39,694 nt of DNA. Origin: an uncultured Prevotella sp. (GTDB lineage Bacteria; Bacteroidota; Bacteroidia; Bacteroidales; Bacteroidaceae). Numbering within the stretch: position 1 is the stretch's first letter; every line of letters begins with the position of its first letter. This document shows positions 8,359 through 16,503 of the stretch, piece after piece. A model generated the notes under the pieces. That model saw only the letters and a list, made by a program, of their open reading frames with translations. It had not been told where the DNA came from and made no database searches. The position numbers and the translations under genes were made by a program. Location of the stretch: contig CAJOPE010000025.1 in the NCBI GenBank assembly GCA_905236815.1, forward strand, positions 1-39,694. Direction: 5' to 3'.

Positions 8359-10185
8359 ATGAGACGATTACTTATTACATTTCTGACTTTGCTGACTGTT
8401 GCTTCGTCTATTTCTCAGACGAATTATGATAAATCTAAGATGAATCTGGAAAAGCTAGACCGAGGAGTTGTTGCTATTCGAAATGCAGATAATACTGTTG
8501 CTCTTTCTTGGCGTATTTTGGAGAGTGATAAGCAGCATGAATCTTTTGATATTTATCGAAATGGTCAAAAATTAAATGGGCAACCGCTCACAAAAAGTGG
8601 CAGTTTTTTTGAGGATAAGTCTCCGTTGACAGTGGATGCAGTCTATGAAGTAAAAGGTGGAGGTATCGATGGAAAGTATCTTTTGAAGAAGGATGCTCCT
8701 GTTGGTTATCTTCCAATAGCCTTGAATAAGCCTGCTGATGGAGTGACTCCTGATGGCAGAACCTATTCGTATAACGCCAATGATGCTACTGTTGGTGATG
8801 TGGATGGTGATGGACAATATGAAATTGTTTTGAAATGGGAACCTTCTAATGCTCATGATAATTCTCATTATGGATATACAGGCAGTACTATTTTCGATTG
8901 CTACACTCTCGATGGTCGTCAGCTATGGCGCATCGATATGGGTAAGAATATGCGTGCAGGTGCTCATTATATCCCTTTCATTGTTTGGGATTTCGATGGT
9001 GATGGTAAAGCTGAATTGATGGTGAGAACTGCTGACGGAACTATCGATGGACAGGGAAATGTTATTGGCGATGCTTCCAAGGACTGGGTGTGCAAGGAAG
9101 CCAATCGTGCTGGCAGAATTCTCACAGGACCAGAATATCTAACAGTATTTGAGGGTATGACCGGTAAGGCACTAAAAACTGTAGATTATATCCCAGAAAG
9201 AGGGAATATTGAAGACTGGGGTGATAACTACGGAAATCGAGTAGATCGTTTTCTGGCAGGTGTCGGTTATCTGGATGGAGTTCATGCAAGTGGCATTTTC
9301 TGCCGAGGCTATTATACTAGGACAGTTCTGGCAGCCTGGGACTGGGATGGAAAGGAGCTCAAGAGTCGTTGGGTATTTGACACCAACGATAGAGACAAGG
9401 CTGACTATGCTGGTCAGGGAAATCATAATCTGCGTATTGCCGATGTAGATGGTGATGGAAAAGATGAGATTACCTATGGAAGTATGGCGGTTGACCACAA
9501 TGGAAAGGGGCTGTATAATACCCATTTCGGTCATGGTGATGCTATCCATTTACTCGCAGAACCTAAGACCAATAAATTGATGATCTGGGATTGCAATGAG
9601 AATAAGCGAGATGGTGTTGATCTTCGAGATGCAGCTACCGGTAAGGTTATATTCCAGATAAAAAGTGGTATAGATGTAGGTCGTTGTATGGCGGCTGATA
9701 TTGATCCTACAAATCCTGGTGTTGAGATGTGGGGATTGCAGGATGAGAATATATATAATGTGAAAGGCGAGGTGGTTGCCGATGCCCGTAGAGCGAGAGT
9801 AAGCTACAACTATGGTATCTGGTGGGATGGCGATTTACTTCGCGAACTTCTTGACCGTAGTGAGGTGACAAAATATAATTGGAAAAAGAAGAAGTGCTAT
9901 CAACTGACAAAGTTTTATGGCACAACCTTTAATAACTGGACGAAGCAGAACCCTTGTCTGGCTGCTGATATCCTAGGTGATTGGCGAGAAGAAGTCATCA
10001 CCCATACAATTGACAATACAGAACTGCGTATCTACGTTTCACCGATACCGACAGACTACCGTATCAACTGCCTGATGACAGATATTCCATATCGCATCAG
10101 TGCTGCTACACAGAATGTCGGCTATAATCAGCCTGCTGAAGCAGGTTATTATATTGGTCCGGATGATACTAGCTATTTGAAATAA
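8359..10185 (+). CDS. PL11 rhamnogalacturonan lyase, single-domain form
   Basis: Third RG-I backbone lyase of the locus, 608 residues, the usual size for a bare PL11 catalytic module. Seen: signal peptide (MRRLLITFLTLLTVASSIS), N-terminal strand domain (LDRGVVAIRN...SWRILE), DVDGDGQYE loop, the conserved M198-R-A-G-A-H-Y204 segment, FDGDGKAE, GNHNLRIADVDGDGKDE, GDWREE and YNQPAE. Unlike the other two it has no sorting-like C-terminus, so it more likely stays in the periplasm and works on imported oligosaccharides (inference). It heads a cluster whose next gene, rhamnose mutarotase, starts 37 bp downstream. Confidence 0.92.
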   Translation: MRRLLITFLTLLTVASSISQTNYDKSKMNLEKLDRGVVAIRNADNTVALSWRILESDKQHESFDIYRNGQKLNGQPLTKSGSFFEDKSPLTVDAVYEVKGGGIDGKYLLKKDAPVGYLPIALNKPADGVTPDGRTYSYNANDATVGDVDGDGQYEIVLKWEPSNAHDNSHYGYTGSTIFDCYTLDGRQLWRIDMGKNMRAGAHYIPFIVWDFDGDGKAELMVRTADGTIDGQGNVIGDASKDWVCKEANRAGRILTGPEYLTVFEGMTGKALKTVDYIPERGNIEDWGDNYGNRVDRFLAGVGYLDGVHASGIFCRGYYTRTVLAAWDWDGKELKSRWVFDTNDRDKADYAGQGNHNLRIADVDGDGKDEITYGSMAVDHNGKGLYNTHFGHGDAIHLLAEPKTNKLMIWDCNENKRDGVDLRDAATGKVIFQIKSGIDVGRCMAADIDPTNPGVEMWGLQDENIYNVKGEVVADARRARVSYNYGIWWDGDLLRELLDRSEVTKYNWKKKKCYQLTKFYGTTFNNWTKQNPCLAADILGDWREEVITHTIDNTELRIYVSPIPTDYRINCLMTDIPYRISAATQNVGYNQPAEAGYYIGPDDTSYLK

Positions 10186-10222
10186 TCTAAGAGAAAACCA
10201 ATAATTTAAAACCTGAAGAATT

Positions 10223-10543
10223 ATGAAGAGATTTGCATTTAAAATGTACTTGAAACCAGGAATGGAGGAAGAGTATGCTAAGCGCCATGCTGCAATATGG
10301 CCAGAACTGGTGAAGATGATCAAGGAAGAACAAGGGGTTAGCAATTATAGCATCTTTTGGGATAAGGAAACCAATTTGCTCTTTGCTTATCAGGAATGCT
10401 CCAAGGAAACCAATAGTCAGGACACTTCCAATGTGGATCCTATCACTCAGAAATGGTGGGATATGATGGCTGACCTGATGGATACAAATAAGGATAATTC
10501 ACCGGTCAGTATTCCTTTAGTTGAACTCTTCCATCTCGACTAA
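10223..10543 (+). CDS. rhaM: L-rhamnose mutarotase
   Basis: Interconverts the alpha and beta anomers of L-rhamnose. The 106-residue length and no signal peptide fit a cytoplasmic RhaM. His22 and Tyr18, the residues placed at the active site in the Escherichia coli enzyme, are at the same positions here (EEYAKRHAAIWPEL). A Trp-Trp pair at 78-79 in WWDMMADLM matches the conserved C-terminal aromatic segment. It sits between a PL11 and an acetylesterase gene, showing that the locus is tuned to a rhamnose-containing glycan. Rhamnose kinase, isomerase and aldolase genes are not in the window. Confidence 0.95.
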   Translation: MKRFAFKMYLKPGMEEEYAKRHAAIWPELVKMIKEEQGVSNYSIFWDKETNLLFAYQECSKETNSQDTSNVDPITQKWWDMMADLMDTNKDNSPVSIPLVELFHLD

Positions 10544-10586
10544 TTCTTCTGGATCCATAATAATGTAAGAAGAAAAATATAAAATA

Positions 10587-11831
10587 ATGATATTTAAACA
10601 ATACGTATTAGCTTTTTTATTAGGTACTGCCTGTTGTGGCAGTGTTGAGGCTCAGACTTTCGACTTTACGAAACCTCAGCCTGTATATGCCGATTCAATC
10701 GGCTATGGATATGATGTTGTCGAGGCACCTGCCAAGAAGTCGAATAAGCCATTCTTCTTCTCGGTAAAGGTGCCAGATGGCAACTATAAGGTGACAATCA
10801 CTTTAGGTAGCAAACAGAAAGCTGCCAATACAACGGTGAGGGCTGAGTGCCGCCGTTTGTTCCTGGAGCCAGTGGATACAAAGAAGAAAGAATTTAGAAC
10901 TTATACCTTCGTTATCAATAAGCGGTCTACAGCTATTGATGCTAAGCGCAAGGTGAAGATTAAAGATCGTGAGAAGGATTACCTGCATTGGGATGATCGC
11001 TTGACTCTTGAGTTTAATGGAGCTGCTCCTGCGGTGAAATCCATTAAGATAGAGAAGGACGAGGAGGCTAGAACCATCTTCCTTTGTGGCAACTCTACTG
11101 TTGTAGACCAGAGCCGTGAACCTTGGGCAAGCTGGGGACAGATGTTCCCTCGTTGGTTCAATGAGAAAGTGGCTGTCTGCAATCTTGCAGAAAGCGGTCT
11201 TACTGCAGGAAGTTTCCTTGCTCAGGGCAGATTGGATTATATCCTTTCTAAAATAAAGAAAGGTGACTATGTGTTCTGCGAGTTTGGGCATAACGACCAG
11301 AAAGAAAAAGGTCCAGGTGCAGGAGCTTTCTATAATTTCAGTTACAACTTGAAGAAATTCATCGATCAGGTAAGAGCTGCTGGTGGCGAACTTGTTTTCA
11401 TCACACCAACCCAGCGTCGAGCTTTTGATAACAGTAAACAACACATCTTGGAAACTCATAAGGATTATCCAGATGCTATGCGTGCGGTGGCAAAACGCGA
11501 GGGAGTTCAAGTAATCGAACTTCATGATGATACTCGCACATTCTTTGAAACACTAGGCTACGAAAACAGTACAAAGGCTTTGGTACACTACCCAGCCAAC
11601 ACATTCCCAGGTCAGGAGAAAGCACTGGCCGACAATACCCATTTCAATACGTATGGTGCCTATGAGGTTAGCAAGATGGTGGTTATGGGTATGAAGAAAC
11701 TTCAGTTGCCAATGGTAGAGAATCTCAGAAGTGACTGGAAGGATTTCGACCCATCTCATCCTGATGACTGGAAAGTATTCAACTGGCCATTGAGTCCTAT
11801 CTTTGAGGTGGCAAAACCAGATGGAAATTGA
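10587..11831 (+). CDS. Rhamnogalacturonan acetylesterase (CE12-type SGNH hydrolase) with N-terminal strand domain
   Basis: Probably removes O-acetyl groups from galacturonate in RG-I, giving lyases access to the backbone. Seen: signal peptide (cleavage near VEA-Q, residue 22); a strand-rich domain at about 23-160 of the type fused to many CE12 enzymes; then the SGNH domain with nucleophile Ser170 in GNST, the block-3 GHNDQ, and the catalytic pair Asp349/His352 in DNTH. The usual CE12 GDST is GNST here, which keeps the Ser. Length 414 is normal for this architecture. It lies 43 bp after rhaM with no visible promoter, so co-transcription is likely. A hairpin overlaps its stop codon. Confidence 0.9.
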   Translation: MIFKQYVLAFLLGTACCGSVEAQTFDFTKPQPVYADSIGYGYDVVEAPAKKSNKPFFFSVKVPDGNYKVTITLGSKQKAANTTVRAECRRLFLEPVDTKKKEFRTYTFVINKRSTAIDAKRKVKIKDREKDYLHWDDRLTLEFNGAAPAVKSIKIEKDEEARTIFLCGNSTVVDQSREPWASWGQMFPRWFNEKVAVCNLAESGLTAGSFLAQGRLDYILSKIKKGDYVFCEFGHNDQKEKGPGAGAFYNFSYNLKKFIDQVRAAGGELVFITPTQRRAFDNSKQHILETHKDYPDAMRAVAKREGVQVIELHDDTRTFFETLGYENSTKALVHYPANTFPGQEKALADNTHFNTYGAYEVSKMVVMGMKKLQLPMVENLRSDWKDFDPSHPDDWKVFNWPLSPIFEVAKPDGN

Positions 11832-11850
11832 TTGCATACGCAATCAATTT
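11825..11850 (+). other. Hairpin overlapping the CE12 stop codon
   Basis: AAATTGATTGC (11825-11835) and GCAATCAATTT (11840-11850) form an 11-bp perfect stem with a 4-nt loop that includes the stop codon. No T-run follows, so it is more likely an mRNA-stability or processing element inside the operon than a full terminator. The 150-bp gap downstream (to 11981) is otherwise featureless. Confidence 0.55.
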
Positions 11851-11981
11851 GGATTGAAGATTATAGATTAGGGATTAAGGCGTATATGATTTGTTGATGA
11901 TTTTTGATTCTTGGAATTGGATAAAGGATTGTCGAACGATGATTATACCATTTATTGCTAAATTAATAATAACGAGAATTA

Positions 11982-14408
11982 ATGAAGGATAAAGATATGA
12001 ATTCAATATTAAACGTTAAGCATTCAAAGAAGAAATGTTCAATGTTCAATGTTCAATGCTCGATGTTGCTGGCAGGATTGTTCCTCCCAATAACTACTTA
12101 TGCACAGAGAGATACTATCAACTTGAATCGTGACTGGAATTTCAGCCGAAGTAACAACGGTGCGACAGAAGTTGTAAATTTACCTCACGATTTTCAGATT
12201 TCTCAAGACTGGGTAGCACCTGCAGCCAATGAAAAGGCTGACAATACAAATGCGGCTGCCAATATAAAGAGCCGTCTTTCTTCCCGCGGCTTTAAAGAAA
12301 TGGGAACAGGATATTACAAGAAGACGATAACTCCAGATCTCAATTGGAAAGGAAAAAAGATTGTTTTGGATTTTGAGGGCATCATGCTGGTAGGCGATGT
12401 CTATTTGAATGGTAAGAAGATTGGTGGAACCGATTATGGATATCTCGGTTTTGAATGTGATGTAACCGACAAGTTAAAGTTCGGTCAGGAGAACATTATT
12501 GAAGTTAAGGCGCAGACACAAGGACCAAATAACTCCCGATGGTATACCGGTGGTGGTCTTTATCGTGATGTGCGTGTGATTGTGAGTGACAAGAATTTCC
12601 ACTTCGAGCGTCATCCGATGTATATTACTACAAAGGATAACCGAGAGGTGAATATTGTTGCCAACTTCACTTTCCGTGATAAGGTGGATGCAGTGAAAGT
12701 GGGAGTTCGCATCATCGACCAGGATGGTAATGTGGTTGCAGAGGAAACTCCTAGCTTGAAATATTATCCTTCATGGCGAACTCATGAGTATCAGTTGCCT
12801 ACTATTACAGTCGCTAATCCTCGTATCTGGGATCTTGATACTCCACACTTATACACTGCAGAGTTGACCCTTTATCGTAAGGATGGAAGTGTTGCCGACA
12901 AAGTAAGTGAGCAGTTTGGTATTCGTACCATCGAGTTTGGTCCTGCTTTTGGATTTAAGCTAAATGGTAAGAAAGTACTGCTTAAAGGTAATGCCAACCA
13001 TCACACATTGGGTGCTTTGGGTGCTGCTGCATTCCCTCGTGCGATAGAGAAGCGTTTACAGTTGCTTAAGTCGTTTGGCTTTAACCATATCCGATGCTCT
13101 CATAACCCATATAGTGTAGATCTCTATAAACTGTGTGATAAGTTGGGTATCTTGGTTGTGGATGAACTTTATGATAAGTGGAACAAGCAGTATGCAGGTG
13201 GTCGCAAGGACTGGAATCAGTTATGGCAGAAGAATGTGAGCGAGTGGGTACAGCGTGATCGTAATCACCCTAGTGTTATTCTCTGGAGTTTTGGTAATGA
13301 GTTGCAGCAGAATGCGGATATGGACTACAACGACTGGGGTGTTACCGACTATGAGTTGATGAAGACTTTGTTGCATCGCTATGACAAAACTCGTCTCACC
13401 ACTGTAGCGATGCATCCAAGATACCGCAGTCTGGATGGAAATGACAAGCCTGCACCTCTAGCTGTAGCAACCGAGGTGAATAGCTATAACTATCGCTATA
13501 TGTATTTCCCTGGCGATGCCAAACTCTATCCAAACAAGATTTTCTATCAGAGTGAGGCTAGTATGGCGGCAATTGGACCAAATTTCTATGAAATGAATCA
13601 AGACAGTGTAGTTGGTCTTTCTTACTGGGGATCTATCGACTATATTGGTGAGAGCAACGGTTGGCCAAAGAAGGGATGGGATAATGGTTCTTTCTATCTC
13701 GATTTAACGCCAAAGCCAATAGCTTATTTCCAGAAGGCTATGTTCACCGAAGAACCTGTAGTACATATTGGTGTAGTTGACAATGATGCCAAAACCAATA
13801 ACTGGAATGGTATCAATGTAGGAACAGCTTTGATGTCGGAGGACTGGAACCGTACTGAGGGTAGTAAGCTCAGCATCAATGTTTATACCAATGGTGATGA
13901 GGTAGAACTTATCCAGAATGGTAAGAGTCTAGGTAAGAAACAGAATTCAATGGATCCAAAGAAGCGTGACCGCATTCGTTGGGACAATATCGTCTATTCA
14001 GCAGGATCTTTGGAGGCTGTAGCTTATAAGAATGGAAAAGTATATGCAAGACATAAACTGGAGACCACAGGCAAACCTGTGAAACTTGTTGTTGAGGCTG
14101 ATAATAATAACTGGAAAGCAGATGGAACAGACTTGCAACATGTTCGTGTCTTTGCAGTAGATAAGAAGGGTAGAAAAGTATATGCTGCTAATCAGGAAGT
14201 GACCTTTTCTGTAGAAGGAAATGCTAATGTGCAGGCAGTAAGCAACAGTGATATCACCAATGACCAAAACTTTGCCGGTGACCATATCCGTTTGTTCCAA
14301 GGTGCTTGTATGGGAATCTTGAGGGCTGGCGAACAGGGAGGAAAGGTTGTTCTCACAGTTTCTGCTCCTGGTTTTAAATCTGTTAAGAAGACATTCAATC
14401 TGAAGTAA
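11982..14408 (+). CDS. GH2 beta-galactosidase-type glycoside hydrolase
   Basis: Likely trims beta-linked galactose (or a similar sugar) from RG-I side chains. Seen: GH2 jelly-roll sugar-binding domain (residues ~45-210), Ig-like domain, then the TIM barrel with acid/base Glu440 in SFGNE and nucleophile Glu525 in FYQSEAS. A C-terminal Ig-like region (about 600-808) contains KADGTDLQHVRVFAVD, as in many Bacteroidota GH2 enzymes. The start is uncertain: in-frame ATGs lie at 11982, 11997, 12042 and 12063. The one at 12063 gives a compact signal peptide (MLLAGLFLPITTYA-Q), so up to 27 residues of the longer form may not be translated. A 7-bp repeat spans the last starts. The GH35 gene follows 10 bp downstream. 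Confidence 0.88.
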   Translation: MKDKDMNSILNVKHSKKKCSMFNVQCSMLLAGLFLPITTYAQRDTINLNRDWNFSRSNNGATEVVNLPHDFQISQDWVAPAANEKADNTNAAANIKSRLSSRGFKEMGTGYYKKTITPDLNWKGKKIVLDFEGIMLVGDVYLNGKKIGGTDYGYLGFECDVTDKLKFGQENIIEVKAQTQGPNNSRWYTGGGLYRDVRVIVSDKNFHFERHPMYITTKDNREVNIVANFTFRDKVDAVKVGVRIIDQDGNVVAEETPSLKYYPSWRTHEYQLPTITVANPRIWDLDTPHLYTAELTLYRKDGSVADKVSEQFGIRTIEFGPAFGFKLNGKKVLLKGNANHHTLGALGAAAFPRAIEKRLQLLKSFGFNHIRCSHNPYSVDLYKLCDKLGILVVDELYDKWNKQYAGGRKDWNQLWQKNVSEWVQRDRNHPSVILWSFGNELQQNADMDYNDWGVTDYELMKTLLHRYDKTRLTTVAMHPRYRSLDGNDKPAPLAVATEVNSYNYRYMYFPGDAKLYPNKIFYQSEASMAAIGPNFYEMNQDSVVGLSYWGSIDYIGESNGWPKKGWDNGSFYLDLTPKPIAYFQKAMFTEEPVVHIGVVDNDAKTNNWNGINVGTALMSEDWNRTEGSKLSINVYTNGDEVELIQNGKSLGKKQNSMDPKKRDRIRWDNIVYSAGSLEAVAYKNGKVYARHKLETTGKPVKLVVEADNNNWKADGTDLQHVRVFAVDKKGRKVYAANQEVTFSVEGNANVQAVSNSDITNDQNFAGDHIRLFQGACMGILRAGEQGGKVVLTVSAPGFKSVKKTFNLK
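12036..12065 (+). repeat. 7-bp tandem repeat with staggered ATG codons
   Basis: TGTTCAA is repeated three times (12036-12056) and followed by the variant TGCTCGA and a TG. Each unit boundary creates an ATG, at 12035, 12042, 12049, 12056 and 12063. Because 7 is not a multiple of three, these ATGs fall in all three frames; only 12042 and 12063 are in the GH2 frame. Confidence 0.85.
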
Positions 14409-14418
14409 TATATCATCA

Positions 14419-16479
14419 ATGAGAAGATTAGTTTCTTTGCTTATGCTCAGTTTCCTAGTGGAACTGGGCATAAATGCGCAAATATCCAAAGCAAATCCAA
14501 CTGTGAAATGGGATGCGAAAAGTCTCATTATGGATGGAAAACGAGTAGTGCCTGTAATGGGTGAAATACACTATTCCCGTTTGCCGGAATATGAATGGCG
14601 TAAGGAGATCAAGAAAATGAAAGAGGGTGGGGTCACCATGATTGCCACTTATGTTTTCTGGAATCATATCGAGGAAATCAAAGACCAGTTTGATTGGAGT
14701 GGTCAAAGAAATCTTCGTCATTTCCTTGAAATCTGCAAGGAGGAGAATCTTCCTGTTATTCTTCGACTTGGTCCTTTCTGTCATGGTGAGGTTCGTAATG
14801 GTGGTATTCCTGACTGGGTGCTGACGATGCCTGTTTCTGCAGGAGAAAAACCTATGAAGACTCGTTCTGAAGATCCTCGTTTCCTCAAATTATGTGAGAA
14901 ACTTTATCGACAGATCTTCACACAGGTTCAGGGCTTACAGTGGAAGGATGGAGGTCCGGTACTCGCTTGTCAGTTTGATAATGAATATCGTGGCAGGGGC
15001 AGTTATCTAATGGCTCTCAAGAAAATAGCCCAGAATATTGGTTTTGATCTTCCTTTCTATACCCGAACAGGCTGGCCGGAATTGGCAACTCCAGTTCCTT
15101 ATGGAGAGATGCTGCCTTTGTTTGGCGATTATGCAGATGGTTTCTGGGAACGTAGCATACAAGAAACAGCAGGCAACTACTATAAGGCATTCTTCTTTAA
15201 ATCCAATCGTGACAGCAAGAGTATTGCTACAGAGCAGTTCAATTATCAGCAGAATGGTTCCGAAACAGAAAAGACAAAAGAGGTTTATCCTTATTTCACT
15301 TGTGAACTGGGTGGAGGAGGAGCTATCGCTTATCATCGTCGTCCTTATTTCTATGCAGACGATGCCTATTCTCTTGCAGTAGTGAAATTGGGAAGTGGTA
15401 GTAATCTTTTGGGGTATTATATGTATCATGGTGGTACTAACCCTGAGGGAAAGTTGAGTTATCTGAACGAGAACCAGCGCACCAAGGCGACCAATTATAA
15501 TGATCTGCCTGTAAAGACCTATGATTTCCATGCACCTCTTGGTGAATTTGGACAATATAATCCCGCTTATTTCCGTCTGCGTCCTTTGCATCTTTTCATG
15601 GATTATTATGGAGAGACACTTGCCCCGCTTCAGGAATATTTCCCAAATGAAGGTAAGAAAGTTAAGAAAGGTGACGATAGCTATTTGCGATGGAGTTATC
15701 GCAGTAATGGTGAAACTTCTTTTGTATTCTTTAATAACTATGAGCGTTTGCAGAAATTGTCAGCAAAGTCTATTGCTTTCAGAGTTGGTAATATTCAACT
15801 TCCTAAGGTAACTATTCCTGCTAATGCTATCGGTGTGTTCCCTGTGAATGTGGAGGGTATGAAATATGCCACGGCTCAGTTGGTAGCTAAGAAAGATGAT
15901 AAAGTATATCTGATGCAGATAAAGGGAATTCCATCTACGTTAGTTTTCCAAAATGGAAAGACGATGAAGAATGTCAAACCCAAAGGAACAGTGAAACCTG
16001 TTTATAAGAACTATTATCTGTTGACAGAAGATGAGGCTGAACATTTGTTTCTTGAAAAGAAAGCAGTTTCAACTGCTGATGTGAATCTTAAGTTTGAGCA
16101 GATAAAGAAGTTTGATGAACTTCGCAAGATAACCAAAGGGGTTCAGAAAGTTGCAGAAGAACCAGTAGATGCTGATTTTGAGCATGCTTCGGTTTACACG
16201 ATCGAATTACCAACAGATAAAAATGGTTTGTTGGATATTCATTATCAAGGAGATTGTGCCCGTTTGTATGCAGATGGTAAATTGATAGATGATAATTTCT
16301 ATAATGGCCGTCCTTTCCAATATGGTTTGTGGCGTTTGCCAAAGGGAACAACGAAATTGGAACTTCGCATACTTCCTTTGCAGAAAGACATGCCTGTTTA
16401 TCTTCCAAGAGAAGCGGATATTACTCCAGGAGAAAAGGTGGTTTCTGTGAAAGTTATTTCTGCAGATACGTTAGAATAA
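14419..16479 (+). CDS. GH35 beta-galactosidase
   Basis: Removes terminal beta-galactose, presumably from galactan or arabinogalactan side chains of RG-I. Seen: signal peptide (ends INA-Q); a GH35 barrel starting with GKRVVPVMGEIHYSRLP and continuing TYVFWNHIE and LRLGPFCHGEVRNGG; acid/base Glu189 in QFDNEY; nucleophile Glu296 in FTCELGGG. The C-terminal part (about 400-686) is strand-rich with a jelly-roll near the end (DIHYQGDCARLYADGKLIDD...YGLWRLP). Length 686 is in the normal range. It starts 10 bp after the GH2 gene and is followed after 24 bp by another GH2 gene, forming a GH2-GH35-GH2 block. Confidence 0.92.
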   Translation: MRRLVSLLMLSFLVELGINAQISKANPTVKWDAKSLIMDGKRVVPVMGEIHYSRLPEYEWRKEIKKMKEGGVTMIATYVFWNHIEEIKDQFDWSGQRNLRHFLEICKEENLPVILRLGPFCHGEVRNGGIPDWVLTMPVSAGEKPMKTRSEDPRFLKLCEKLYRQIFTQVQGLQWKDGGPVLACQFDNEYRGRGSYLMALKKIAQNIGFDLPFYTRTGWPELATPVPYGEMLPLFGDYADGFWERSIQETAGNYYKAFFFKSNRDSKSIATEQFNYQQNGSETEKTKEVYPYFTCELGGGGAIAYHRRPYFYADDAYSLAVVKLGSGSNLLGYYMYHGGTNPEGKLSYLNENQRTKATNYNDLPVKTYDFHAPLGEFGQYNPAYFRLRPLHLFMDYYGETLAPLQEYFPNEGKKVKKGDDSYLRWSYRSNGETSFVFFNNYERLQKLSAKSIAFRVGNIQLPKVTIPANAIGVFPVNVEGMKYATAQLVAKKDDKVYLMQIKGIPSTLVFQNGKTMKNVKPKGTVKPVYKNYYLLTEDEAEHLFLEKKAVSTADVNLKFEQIKKFDELRKITKGVQKVAEEPVDADFEHASVYTIELPTDKNGLLDIHYQGDCARLYADGKLIDDNFYNGRPFQYGLWRLPKGTTKLELRILPLQKDMPVYLPREADITPGEKVVSVKVISADTLE

Positions 16480-16503
16480 TTACGAATATTGAAAGATAAG
16501 ATA

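Noticed and set aside
10803..11525. 240-residue open frame on the - strand inside the CE12 gene
   Set aside because: It is a mirror of a well-supported acetylesterase and has no recognisable features.
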